From NCBI GenBank assembly GCA_949152475.1, contig OX424568.1:3695667-3759666 (forward strand): 64,000 nt of DNA. Direction: 5' to 3'. The notes under the pieces are model-generated. The model saw nothing but the letters and a program-made list of their open reading frames with translations. It had not been told where the DNA came from and did no database searches. The stretch is from Terebella lapidaria (Eukaryota; Annelida; Polychaeta; Terebellida; Terebellidae). Below, piece by piece: positions 29,201 through 40,145 of this stretch (the stretch's first letter is position 1; each line of letters opens with the position of its first letter). Made by a program: the position numbers and the translations under genes.

Positions 29201-32200
29201 GAATGGAAATTCATATAAAGAGATTTCAGTGGTGATTTTGAATTCGACCTTCAATAACCTCGGAAAATCAGTGCAGCAGTTTTGGTGGGGAAAAGAAAAC
29301 AGTTGTGACTTGGGATTTAACATTTCTCTGGTAATCTTTTTTAGCCCTTGCTCTAGTTTTTCACACTTGACAGTGATATATTTGGGGCAACAGAGATGAT
29401 AGGGCTACGGGGGATACACCCAAGCGGTCGTAGGCGACCGGAAGCGTCTAGTTTTATTTAAAAGGAATTAGCAGCTGAATTTGATCCACAGAACTAGACG
29501 CTTCCGGTCGCCTCTGACCGCTTGGGTGTATCCCCCGTAGCCCCATCATCCCTGTCGCCCCGAATATTACTGATAAACATGAAAAACTAGAGCAAGGGCT
29601 AAAAAAACATTACCAGAGAAATGTAAGATCTTAACATGCTTAAGCCAAAACTGTTTTTTCTCCCACCAAAATTGCTGCCTTTCAAGGTCATTGTAGGTCA
29701 AATTCGAGGTCACCACTGAATCAGTACATATGTATTTCAATTTCAACATGTTCGAAAATATAACAAAATTACAGCCAGATCAAACTTTTCATCAAAAGTT
29801 ATATTTCAACTCATAATATGTGCTAAACTTGGTTTCAAGTTGGAATTTAAAGTAAAAGTTGACAAAAACTGCATTTCAAGACAGATCGAACTTTCCACCA
29901 TAAGTTATATTTTAACTCATAATATGTGCCAAACTTGATTTCAAACTGAAATTCAAAGTAAAAGTTGACCAGAACTGCACGTCAAGACGATAAAATTAGA
30001 GCCAGATCGAACTTTTCACCATAAGTTATATTCTAACTCACAAAATGTGCTAACCTTGGTTTCAAGTTGAAATTCAAAGTAAAAGTTGACCAAAACTGCA
30101 TTTCAGGATGACGAAATTGGAGCCAGATCGAACTCTTTATATGTGCCAAACATGGTTTCAAGTTGAAATTCGAAGTAAAAGTTGACCAAAACTGCATTTC
30201 AAGATGACAAAATTCGAGCCAGATCAATGTTTTCACAAAAAGCTCTATTTTTTCACCCCAAATATGTTCCAAAATAGGTTCGAATGTGAAATTCCAATTA
30301 CCTGGTTGAGTTCAATAAATGAATGTTTTTTGTCTTGATTATATTTACTGTGGTCAATAATGGACTTAACTGGCAAAAAATAATGTTAACTTATTTGGTT
30401 ACAGTCATAAAATCTCTACTGGACATAACCTTTACCTTGTTGAGCCCAATAATAAACATTTGTGAACCTTTACCTTGTTGAGCCAAATAATAAATTTTTC
30501 TTGTCTTAACTATTTTTATTGTGGTCAATAATAGCCTTCATAAGTAAAAATAATGTTAACTTATTCGGTTACACCCAGAAATCTCTACTGCACAAAACCT
30601 TTACCTTGTTGAGCTCGATAATAAATGTTTCTCGTCTTAACTCTTTTTATTGAGGTCAATAATAGACTTAACTTGCAAAAATAATGTTAACTTAATTGGT
30701 TGCATCCATAAAATCTCTACTGGACAGAACCTTTACCTTGCTGAGCTCAATAATAAAAGTTTCTTGTCTTAATTATTTTTATTGAAGTCAATAATAGACT
30801 TAACTAGTAAATATAATGTTAACTTATTCGGTTACAACCATGAAATCTATACTGGACAAAACCTTTACCTTGTTGAGCTTAATAATGAATGTTTCTCATC
30901 TTAACTATTTTTATTGTGGTCAATAATAGACTTAACTAGTAAAACTAAAGTTAACTTATTCGATAATATTGTTTTGTTTTCACCAAAAACATCAGTTCTC
31001 AATTCTGAACAAGAATCCAGTGCCATTTGCTTTCATAGTACAGGGTATTGGAGTGATCACAGAGTGATCAAAGTGGGTACTTTAGCGGTCGTAATAAGTT
31101 AGTCCATTAACTAATTAATATTTATTTTATCACTCTGAAAAACAATAGATTTCGTGTGATTGTCTTTCTCATTGAGTCTGTGCGATTTCGTCATCATTCA
31201 TCGAAAACTCAAACCCGTAGAGTGTTCACAAGCCATGTATGTAAAACAGGCTGATTTGAGCATCGGCCAATTTGGTTGCTATGGCAACCAAAATCGATTG
31301 GTGTCCAGATCTTACCATAAGATGTGTCTGCATAAAAAATTATTAAAATCGGTTCAGATTTGCAACCTGTAGAGCGTTCACAAGAAAATCTCTACGGCGG
31401 CGGCGGATGCGGCGCGACAGAGACAAATCCATAGTATCCGCCAAACTTCGTTCGGGGGATACAATAAGAGAACCTTTACATTGTACCACCTGATGTGACT
31501 GATGTCGCATCTTGTTGTATGTACAATCATGAAGTCACATGTTCGAACTCGAGGTTGGGGAATGCAATAAATGTAGTTTACAAAGATGAAATCACAACAT
31601 GTCACATGAGGAACAGTGATTAACAACATACCAGTAAGGATTGGGAGGAGGGCTGCAGTTGTAGCATCTCCCACGATGTTGTAAGCGTCCAGTATCACGG
31701 AGTGCAGTGCGTCCTTCAAGTAACGATACGTCTGCGGTAGCTTGCGTTGATAGGACAGGTGCGACATCGAGTCCAGCGCAAAGATCAACACATTCATCTG
31801 TGTCGAATTCACTGCTTTCCTGATCTTTTCCACTCTCTCAAGAACTTCTTTCTTCGGGTGAACTTGTGCGAAAAACTCATCGTAATCTGGGAGAGAAGCG
31901 TATGACTCATCGAAGTATTGATATTGTGAAATGTCATCAGTGACTGGGTTGAATTTGACCTCGTTGAACGTCTGCTGCGCTGATGGTGCTGGTACCTGGT
32001 TGTCGTGGTTACTCGCATCTTTGATCTTCTTGTTTTGATTTGATTTGTCTATTCGGTTTTCTCTCTCCTGTTTGAGCGCTGTTTTGATTTCGTCGGTTGA
32101 TTTTGATGTTTCTTTGGCATCTTGAACTTTGAGTGCTCTCTCATGAAGTATATTATCAGCTAGATCGGGTAAACCAAAGCTGCCGACGAGCTTGGGTGGA

Positions 32201-33787
32201 TTCTCATGGACTTTATCACCATGACGATAGGGAGCAGGGGTCACAGGATCTCTTGGAATCCGCTTGGCGGGCATGTTGATCAAATCCTCAAACTGTAGAA
32301 GCTTCCTTCTCTGATAGGCATCCATCTGTTGATTTCTCTCGCTACCTTTGATGTAACACTCCACTCGAAAAAAATCATGTGACACTCGAAAACTATCAAA
32401 ATCACTTTTGCGTACTGTCCGTGTTGAATATGTATGCATGCTGTCCGAGTACCTGTCAATGGACCGATATTCGCACCGCTCAATTTCCTGGTTTTTTAGC
32501 ACAGTTTGGTTCAGTTTTAACACTCCGCGATCGTTTATGTAGAAGAGGTGATCTTTGTGACACTGTAGGGGGTCCATGTCATGGAACGCATGTTTGTTTG
32601 TGTCGGCATCGAGCGTGAGTTTCGGGATCTGACACACTTGTGGGTCGGTGTCGGGACTGTCCACGTGTGGACGCTTCCGGTGTCGTCCATGACCTGCAAT
32701 TGTTTATTAGGCATACATAAGGTGAGAATTACCAGTTACCTTTGTATATACTATAAAAAGACAAATATTTGCAGTCAATTTATTTTTGTGGATTTCATGT
32801 TTTTTTTTTCAAACACAAAATTAAATCGACCACAAATATTTGTCTTCTCAATACACAACACATCACAGTTGAAATCTACAAACCTAAATCTCTCGATATA
32901 AAAACCGCAAATATTTCTACCCACAAAATATTTGTGTTTTTACGTTATATGGCCCAGTTAGGTAAGATTCATAATCAGCTGATAATCAACTAATGCATTT
33001 ATTAGTGTGGAAGGTGTAAATGAGGTACATTATGATTGGGCAAGTAGCTTCGGGGCGTACAAGACTACAGACCTACATGTATCCCTATGATTGAACGATA
33101 TCCTACCATGGTGCATGATAAGTTCTTCTCCCCCGGCCAGACCGGCCAGTTTGCGACCACCTCCTTCGAACTCCGACGAACCCTCGGAACGCCTCAGGTA
33201 GGAGACACTGAACCAGTTCACCACACACAGCAGACACGCGATCCCTGCAATAAATATAGTTCTTGGTCGTGTCAAAGAATTGAGAAAAGTATTTTAATTT
33301 AGTCATTCACGGTTCTGATTTTGTTTTTTCATGGTTTATATTTTTCAAAAATCTTACACATCATAAATTCATTTATGAGATACTTGTATCTTGAATATGT
33401 TATTTAAATTTAATATGTTTTATTTTTGGTCTTATGTATTTCTGGTTTGACAAAGCCCATCATCAATAAATGTACTCATTCCAGATTCATTATATGCTTT
33501 TATACCAAAAAGTATATAAATTTGCTCATCATTACTAATTTACTACTGACATATATGTTCTATATATTAAACTTTCTACTTTGTTTCCTTGTTACTGCTA
33601 AGAATGCACTATGCAGTTTTTAGCAATATACTAAGTCACATTCAAACTTACTGTACAAGTATTTTGAAACCCATAATAATACGTCACCATGGGTCATCGA
33701 CTCACCAAGCAGGATGAGGAAGATGGAGCCGATCTTGGAGCGGAAGAGTCGTATACGGCCCTTGAGGATTGTGATCCGGGAGGCCAT
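23205..33787 (-). CDS. DUF229-family (alkaline phosphatase/sulfatase fold) type II membrane protein, 10 exons
   Basis: Exons in transcript order: 33706-33787, 33107-33244, 31632-32693, 25878-26086, 25427-25610, 24788-24963, 24301-24525, 23860-24009, 23570-23656, 23205-23438. They total 2,547 bp in one frame, 848 residues. The start MASRITILK is the first ATG before the basic segment; an upstream in-frame ATG exists. A basic stretch and a hydrophobic span (about 20-42: IGSIFLILL then GIACLLCVVNWF) look like a signal anchor. Then come CQIPKLTLD, a charged linker (about 200-330), and the catalytic fold: FALDSMSH (Asp about 380), GDATTAALLPILTG (candidate Thr nucleophile about 417), GELSHADN (His about 548), VMGDHGARY (about 584) and CTCMKYE closing the domain. 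This order fits PF02995, secreted or membrane hydrolases of unknown substrate. The last three exons add a 157-residue cystatin-like or novel C-terminal region with a Lys-rich end. Substrate is not inferable. Confidence 0.88.
26435..26770. repeat. Two tandem 168-bp units near the Helitron 5' end
   Basis: Copies at 26435-26602 and 26603-26770 are almost identical; a third begins at 26771 and degenerates. Each has CTTGTGAACGCGCTACAGG at its start and a TTGCCGTGGCAAC palindrome in its middle. The same palindromic region recurs in copies 2 and 3 of the Helitron (TTGCTATGGCAAC, TTGCCATAGCAAC). Confidence 0.9.
27045..28330. repeat. 132-bp tandem array with a 425-bp higher-order unit
   Basis: The anchor AAGTTAACAT recurs at 27045, 27177, 27309, 27470, 27602, 27734, 27895, 28027, 28158 and 28285. 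Spacings are 132, 132, 161, 132, 132, 161, 132, 131 and 127. The 161-bp units contain an extra partial copy of GTTAAGTCTATTATTGACCA. The block 27309-27733 is repeated almost exactly at 27734-28158, giving a three-unit higher-order repeat. It is AT-rich and non-coding. Confidence 0.9.
28340..29160. repeat. 121-bp tandem array inside Helitron copy 1
   Basis: The anchor TGGTCAACTTTTA recurs at about 28471, 28592, 28713 and 28834, with weaker copies near 28954 and 29082, so the period is 120-121 bp over at least six units. The unit reads GCTCCAATTTCGTCATCTTG then GAATTTCAACTTGA. It is not related to the 132-bp array beside it. Confidence 0.88.
29494..31459 (-). mobile_element. Non-autonomous Helitron, copy 2, in inverted orientation to copy 1
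   Basis: On the minus strand it starts TCCCCCGAAC at 31459, preceded by A, and ends CTAG at 29494, followed by T. The 3' hairpin is CGGTCA-GAGG-CGACCG. The interior has the same two repeat types as copy 1, reversed and with fewer units: the 121-type at about 29780-30240 and the 132-type at about 30300-30960. It is 42 bp from the 3' end of copy 1, so the pair forms a tail-to-tail imperfect palindrome. The outer 5' end (31380-31459) again has the CGGATACTATGGATTTG-type start. Confidence 0.8.
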
Positions 33788-35626
33788 GGTGGAATCGCCT
33801 GCCTCCTGGGAAAGAACGGAATAGTCACAGTCCACAGTACACACTACCGGCATGGGGTATCACTGGACTAAATCCTCAAGGGGTGGATGAAAGTTCTTTC
33901 ACAGTGAGCTCCAGGTGGACAGACAATGACAGAGATCTCCAACTGTATAATACTGCAATCATCAATCCCTGCTAGACACGACAATGTACTAGATGCGATT
34001 TACTTAAAATCAATTTTGGGTTTAACCACTTTTAGATCAGTGGTTAACAGGCATCTGGTCTGAATAAAATTCTAACTGGTGCTGGGTGCAAAGTTCAGCC
34101 AGTGCCAGTCAATTTCTGTCTAGGGCCTGAGATGCTACAGCTTAATAATTTCTGCGGATTTTGTCTGTGGCAGACAATCTGCTTGTGTCACTGTGTGTGT
34201 TCTGTGGACTTTGCCACACTAACGAAAACAATAACTTCGGCTGTTTATTTGGTGGTTTAGCTCTGCAGTAGACACATACACATGATAAAGGTTCTAATCT
34301 CTGAGTACACTTGTCATTAGCTTTCATGCTTAGTGCATCTGAACTCTTCTGTCATATGACAAAGTGACAATTCCACAGTCCAGCAAGTTATCAACCTATC
34401 CTCCCACCCCTCCCCACAACCTCGTGCCATCCATCCAGATCCGTGCTCCCAGCCCTCAGTCAATAGCCCCATCTAACACGACCAGCAGACCAAGATATGT
34501 CACAGAGTTCTTGTAGCATAATTATACTTCTACACAAGTGAAAAGATGAAACAAACATATGAGATAAATACAAATAGGCCCATTTAACAAGAAAAGCATA
34601 ATGCATGCCTATAGCATAATACCTTAGTCCTCCTGGTGAAATGACTGTCCAAAAACTACAATGATTTCAGGCTATTAAACTTTAACCCCCATAACAACAC
34701 GAACAATGGAGGAATTATCAACAGACTGTACAATAATCGTTCAGTATCTTACACATGTGTATCACGTATAGCATCAGCATGTGTTCATAGTGCAATTTTT
34801 ATCACGTTTTCTTTCCATTGTTTGAACTCTGAGGTGTATATGAACAGCCATAACAAAACAGCTGTTCTATATCATGTATATGCAAATATCTTCTACAAGC
34901 ATGGCGTGAATGTAATTTCAACCTTTTGTTCTACGACAGCTGTCTACAGCACGCTACAAAAATATACATGTACAGAGTAGTGGTCGTGACATAATGAAAA
35001 TCCTTGTAATATGTACGTATGGAACATCATGCATGTAATTGGTGAAAATAGTGCATTATGATGAAAACGATCCTTTTTAACAATGGATACTGATGAGGCA
35101 GATTGTTACCATGGCTACACACTTCAGCACTATCTTACCTTCCTAAACCATCCTCCAGTTACCACAGACACCAGCATTACCGGTTTTACGGAAGTCATGT
35201 TTCCAGGTTCATTTGCACATGAATTCGACATGGCTGATACGTATTCACAACAGGTGTTGAATACGATCAAAATGCTCGGTCAAAAAGAAATAACATTCAA
35301 GGCAGCTTAAGAACTGAATTGATCGCAATTGAATCACAAAAATAACACTGAAATCTACAACTCATACACCTCAGCACTGGTATAAATAGGTACTGAAAAA
35401 TTTATCATTGATTTTCCGATAAAAAAAATATCAGACATCTGTGCATTTATTGATTTATATGAATTAAATCTAGTTGCTGGGATGAAGCACATACATTATC
35501 ATATTCATGAAATACCAGGTAATTTCATTTATTCACGCACATAAATCAATACTAACATATGTGAAAAATCTTTGTTAGCAGTTACCATGGTTACCGGTAA
35601 ATACAAGGGTACTCCCTGGAGACAGG
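33788..35626. other. Upstream region of the DUF229 gene and intergenic DNA
   Basis: It probably contains the DUF229 promoter and non-coding 5' exon(s), but I cannot place them. No coding exon is supported. A 75-codon open frame at 35083-35310 has no recognisable domain or splice context. Confidence 0.35.
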
Positions 35627-36236
35627 TATACTATGATTTTTCTAACTCGTTTACACCGTTTTTTGTCGATATCTTTGCGATGTTTAATGGTCTCGTATTG
35701 TAACTTGGCATACTTCAACTGGAGATCAAACGGCATTTTTCTGCAAACTTTCAGACTTCTGCTCATAGAACTGTGAGAGTTAGCAATCTACTGCAATGAT
35801 AAATTTTACCTGAAATCCTGTCGTTTGCATGTCAACAAATATTGTTTTCCTTTGGCACGTGATGGGCGATTCTGTTTTGATAATTTGCATAGGGGCGAGA
35901 GTTAGGATACGGGACCGCCCGGCGCCCACCCGGTAAACTGATTCGAAATGATTCGCACGTGCAGGCACCTTGACGACAACTGACAACCCGATCCCCCTAT
36001 CATGACTAATTTGAACTTGTCCATTTGGATTCCGTCATCAGTGGTCGAGAACCAAGCAATATGTCGGCACCCATGGTTCGAGCAAATCCTCGCTTAAATA
36101 AAACTTTTGTGTTTTGAAATAATTGCCGTTTGTACCACAGATATGCAATATTCAGTTGAATAGTTCGCTCGAAGTAACTTGACTGAACTAAAGGCAAAAA
36201 ACGGTGTAAACGAGTTAAAAAAATCAGAGTATAGTA
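35627..36236. mobile_element. Foldback element of the GTTGGCAATCTACC family, copy with shortened right arm
   Basis: The left end reads TATGATTTTTCTAACTCG then GTTTACACCGTTTTTTG. The right end is its complement (CAAAAAACGGTGTAAACGAG, ATCAGAGTATAG). Inside the left arm, TAGCAATCTACTGCAATG matches the family core seen at 38.25 kb. The right arm matches only the outer 45 bp or so. Non-coding. Confidence 0.7.
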
Positions 36237-36336
36237 TTCGGACACATGCGGGTCAGCAATTCACTGCATATACATGATATACTGTAAACCCAGAAAGTAT
36301 TAGCATCCTTTCATTTAGCATTTTGAAAAAATTAGC

Positions 36337-36541
36337 TACTGTAAAGCGACTAATTTTGGCGGACGATTTATTTGGCGGATTTGGCGGTAGGGGAAAAACT
36401 GCCAAATTAAATCTTCCGCCAAATTAACTAGATATATGATAAGAAATATATGTGGTTTGAAAACCGCCAAATTAAATCTCCGCCAAATGACGTGGGGCTC
36501 AAAACCGTTTAATAGCCACCAAAATTAGTCGTTTTACAGTA
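36337..36541. mobile_element. 205-bp MITE with CTGTAAARCGACTAATTTTGG ends (Tc1/mariner-like)
   Basis: The left end TACTGTAAAGCGACTAATTT and the right end AAATTAGTCGTTTTACAGTA are inverted with one or two mismatches. A TA dinucleotide lies at each border, as in Tc1/mariner insertions. The interior repeats GCCAAATTAAATCTNCCGCC in both directions. Non-coding. Confidence 0.7.
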
Positions 36542-36943
36542 ATATAAAATACGGGTTTGCTTTTCTGTTTCGCTTTCAGTGCCTCCACCCCCTCCAGAAA
36601 CACACCCCAGGGATCATTTGAAACTCTACAAATTCCATTTTTTTTTCTCAGACCAGAATATCCATAAATTTCAAACTGGACAAATACAGTTGTAACCTCA
36701 GAACATGCAGAAATCATCTGGAATACTATCAAATCCCAAAATTATCTCGGGGGGTGGGGGGGGGGGGTGACGTCATGCAAATTCTGATCGATTGTGCAAT
36801 TGTGTGAGTGGTGGCGCGCCCTAACAGTTGAAAGAAACATCATGATTATTTACTATTTTTGCCCCACCCCCACTTCGACAAAACTAACTGTAATTTGTAT
36901 TTTCCGATCGAATTCAAAGCAAAAAAGTTTTAATGAAGAATAC

Positions 36944-37170
36944 TACAGTCAAACCTCCATTAGTGAACACCTCCGGTCAGCAGTCAGTGAACAACTCCAG
37001 TTAGTGAACATTTTTTCCCGGTCCCAAATGAACGCCTATCTTTTACTATTTAGGTGCTCTTCCGATTAATGAACACCTCTATACAATGAACAACTCTCTT
37101 TTTAAACACTGTTTGATGGTCCCAAATATCAATTTGCAATACAAATGACCCTCTACATAGTGAACATAGG
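36944..37170. mobile_element. Fragment resembling a pogo/Tigger-type MITE
   Basis: It begins TACAGTCAAACCTCCATTAG and carries several AGTGAACACCTC/ATGAACACCTC words typical of non-autonomous pogo-type elements. A matching right terminus is not obvious, so the element is likely truncated. Non-coding. Confidence 0.4.
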
Positions 37171-38104
37171 CAAATGCACTGTAATCACACAGGGCAGAAG
37201 AATCTGTCTTCTGGGCAACAACAAGGTAATTAACACGTCTCACACACTGTTGTGCCTTAATTGTTGCCTCTTTGCCTGGCTCTACTGACTGGTGTCTCAC
37301 ACACTGTTATGCCTGATTGCATCTTACCCAGATTCTGCCTATCTGGTGTTTCCACAGCCTATATCATACAATAGGAAGCCACAAGTATTTACTGCAGGGT
37401 AGGATGACCTTATCTACTCAGGCAGATTATCATCAGCTTGACATAGCAATGACATTGTTTTATGGGGCCTGCCCAGTGTGATGTCTAGATCTACCAGTGA
37501 AGCAATTCCGATGAACCGTATTTTGAGCGTAACTTCTGCAGTCAATGGTGCGGGGCGCGGCTCTCGGCCTACCCCTGCATAAATAGATCTATATACGAGG
37601 AGGTGATGTTTCACAAGTTTCCCTTAAATTGCCTAAGTGAGGTGAACGCTCGATGATTGGCTGATTGAATTAGTACACTGTGTCCTCAAGTACCCCCCTC
37701 CCCCCCCCCCCCTCTGAAAAAATCGCAAATCCGCCCCTGCCAGTGACTGAGTGAGTGCACACTGGTGCACACATGCATCATTGCTTACTGTGTACAGCGC
37801 TGTATTGAGTGTATACATCGCTGTGCCGAGCCAATGGCTCGCGCCTGGCCGCGAAAATTGAAAATCTTGATCAAAGTATTTGAGGCATAATTATCGTGCA
37901 GTGCATTCCAAAAACTGTGCGGTCTGTTCCAGCTAGCGTGCAGCGACATCGCTGCAGTCTTAGTTGGGCGATTTCTATGGAAAAATATAATGTAAATGTC
38001 CATTTTATTTCAGGACACATTTATCGAGTTTCCGTTGATATCTCAGGTCGCCATAAGCCATTGTGCGCATGCGCAGGTCAGAGGTCAGCTAAATATTTGC
38101 ATAC

Positions 38105-38677
38105 TATACTCTGATTTTTCTAACTTGTTTACACCGGTTTTTGACAATATTTTTGCGATGCTCAATGTTATCGTTCTATAACTTGACACACTTCACCCGG
38201 GAGTTAAACGGCAATTTTCTACCAACTTTCAGACTTCTATCGGAAAAATTTAATAAGTTGGCAATCTACCCCAATGTTAAATTTCAGCCCAAAACGAGAT
38301 CTCGAGAATATGAGAATATTCGAGGATTTGGTCCTGATTACATCCATCAGGATTCGAAGTATAATTGCGATTTTGGACCAAAAGACACATTTAGGTGTAT
38401 TCTACACAAACATGTTGATTTCGAAATGTTGCACCGCCAGAAAACCGAGCAAATGCACAAAGTTATGCGCGGGCCCAGAAACTAAATGTCAGGGCTAAAT
38501 TTAACATTGGGGTAGACTGCCAACTTTTGCAATTTTCGTGATAGAAATCTGAAATTCGATGCACATTTGCCGTTTGACTCCCTGGTGAAGTATGCCAAGT
38601 TATAGAGCGATATCATCTAGCATCGCAAAAATATTAGTCAAAAACAGTGTAAACAAGTTATAAAAATCAGAGTATAG
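38105..38677. repeat. Nested foldback element, best-preserved copy of the GTTGGCAATCTACC family
   Basis: The ends read CTATACTCTGATTTTTCTAA and its complement. Arms of about 170 bp contain GTTGGCAATCTACCCCAATG (38257) and CATTGGGGTAGACTGCCAAC. The arms enclose about 200 bp that begin CGAGATCTCGAGAATATGAG and also occur diverged at 42553-42915. Outside, TATTTGCATACTATA (about 38090) faces TAGTATGCAAATA (38737), and a separate hairpin with 17-bp stem AGGTCGAGGTCACATTA lies at 38676-38738. Confidence 0.75.
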
Positions 38678-38889
38678 GTCGAGGTCACATTAGCTGCCCA
38701 TGCGCACGAACATGCACAGATAATGTGACCTCGACCTAGTATGCAAATATTCAGTTGACCTCTGACATGCGTATGCAGAACAGCCCAGAATATGGCGGCA
38801 GATGTCAACAAAAACTTCACGAAATACGTGTAGAAACTAGACGTCAAGGCCTAAAGATGCCTTGGAGGCATTTCGGTGTTAAGACTAAT

Positions 38890-40145
38890 TTGTAATATTT
38901 ATAACATGTTTACCATGGGCTCTACAATGCTCTACGACACACTATTTCCACGATATCGACGAAAACGAAAAATGCCGACTTGGCGAAAGAAATTCAGGTC
39001 AAGGTCAAAGTTCATCCATAATACCGGTACTCCTTAGACATGTTTGTCTAGTGCCATGAGTCCAAAAATAATGTCCGATTCGCTGGACGACGCACCATTT
39101 CCGAGAAATCGATGAAAACAGAAAAAGGCCGACTCGGCGAAAAAAATTTAGGTCAAGGTCGAAGTTCATCCATAATACCCTATAGACATGTTTGTCTAGT
39201 GCCACGAGTCTGAAAATAACATCCGTTTCGGTCTACGATGCACCATTTCCGAGATATCGACGAAAACGAAAAATGCCGACTCGGCAGAAAAATTCAAGGT
39301 CAAGGTCATTTTCATCCATAATACCTATAGACATGTTTGTCTAGTGCCACGAGTCGAAAAATAATGTCCGTTTCGCTCTACGACACACCGTTTCCGAGAT
39401 ATCGACGAAAACGAAAAATGCCGACTCGGCAGAAAAATTCAAGGTCAAGGTCAAAGTTCATCCATAATACCCCTTAGACATGTTTGTCTAGTGCCACGAG
39501 TCTGAAAATAACGTCCGTTTTGCTCTACGTCACACCGTTTCCGAGATATTGACGAAAACGAAAAATGCCGACTCGGCAGAAAAATTCAAGGTCAAGGTCG
39601 ATGGTCATCCTTAATACCCCTTAGACATGTTTGTCTAGGGCGAAGAGTCCGAAAATAACGTCCGTTTCGCTCTAGGACGCACCGTTTCCGAGATATCGAT
39701 GAAAACGAAAAATGTCGACTCAGCAAAAAAATTTTAGGTCAAGGTCAAAGTTCATCCATAATACCCCTTAGACATGTTTGTCTAGTGCCACGAGTCCGAA
39801 AATGACGTCCGTTTCGCTCTACGACACACCGTTTTTGAGATATCGACGAAAACGAAAAATGACGACTCGGCAGAAAAATTCAAGGTCAAGGTCATAGGTC
39901 ACCCTTAATACCCCCTTAGACATGTTTGTCTAGGGCGACGAGTCCGAAAATAACGTCCGTTTCGCTCTACGACACACCGTTTCTGAGATATCGACGAAAA
40001 CGAAAAATGACGACTAGGCAGAAAAATTCAAGGTCAAGGTCGAAGGTCACCCTTAATACCCCTTAGACATGTTTGTCTAGGGCGACGAGTCCGAAAATAA
40101 CGTCCGTTTCGCTCTACGACGCACCGTTTCCAAGATATGCAGGAA
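38890..40145. repeat. Eight-unit 147-bp tandem array
   Basis: The anchor GACATGTTTGTCTAG occurs at 39037, 39185, 39330, 39477, 39624, 39771, 39919 and 40066; spacings are 145-148 bp. Each unit has CCGTTTCCGAGATATCGACG and most carry AAGGTCAAGGTC followed by AAGTTCA or AAGGTCA. GACATGTTTGTC is itself a near palindrome. No reading frame spans the array. Confidence 0.92.

Larger units (their letters stand above)
26352..29451 (+). mobile_element. Non-autonomous Helitron, copy 1 (intron 3 of the DUF229 gene)
   Basis: It starts TCCCCCGAAC after an A and ends in CTAG before a T, the A/T insertion context of Helitrons. Seven bases before CTAG is a perfect six-pair hairpin, CGGTCG-TAGG-CGACCG, the expected 3' structure. 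The 5' end is itself a near-perfect hairpin (GTATCCCCCGAAC / GTTCGGCGGATAC). The 3.1-kb interior has no helicase or Rep protein and is filled by three tandem arrays. It is probably mobilised by a partner element elsewhere. Confidence 0.8.

Noticed and set aside
29400-29560. Perfect-looking palindrome taken alone as a terminator or cruciform site
   Set aside because: It is explained by the facing 3' ends of two Helitrons.
31378-31631. C-terminal run-on of the long DUF229 exon frame
   Set aside because: It crosses a GTATG donor at 31631 and continues into Helitron copy 2; it is intronic.
35083-35310. 75-codon plus-strand frame
   Set aside because: No known domain, no splice sites in phase, and typical of chance frames in this composition.
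37896-38114. Frames shared by 37.9 and 40.6 kb (CIPKTVRSVPASVQRHRC)
   Set aside because: They are the same sequence because they lie in the inverted arms of one element; no sign of coding.
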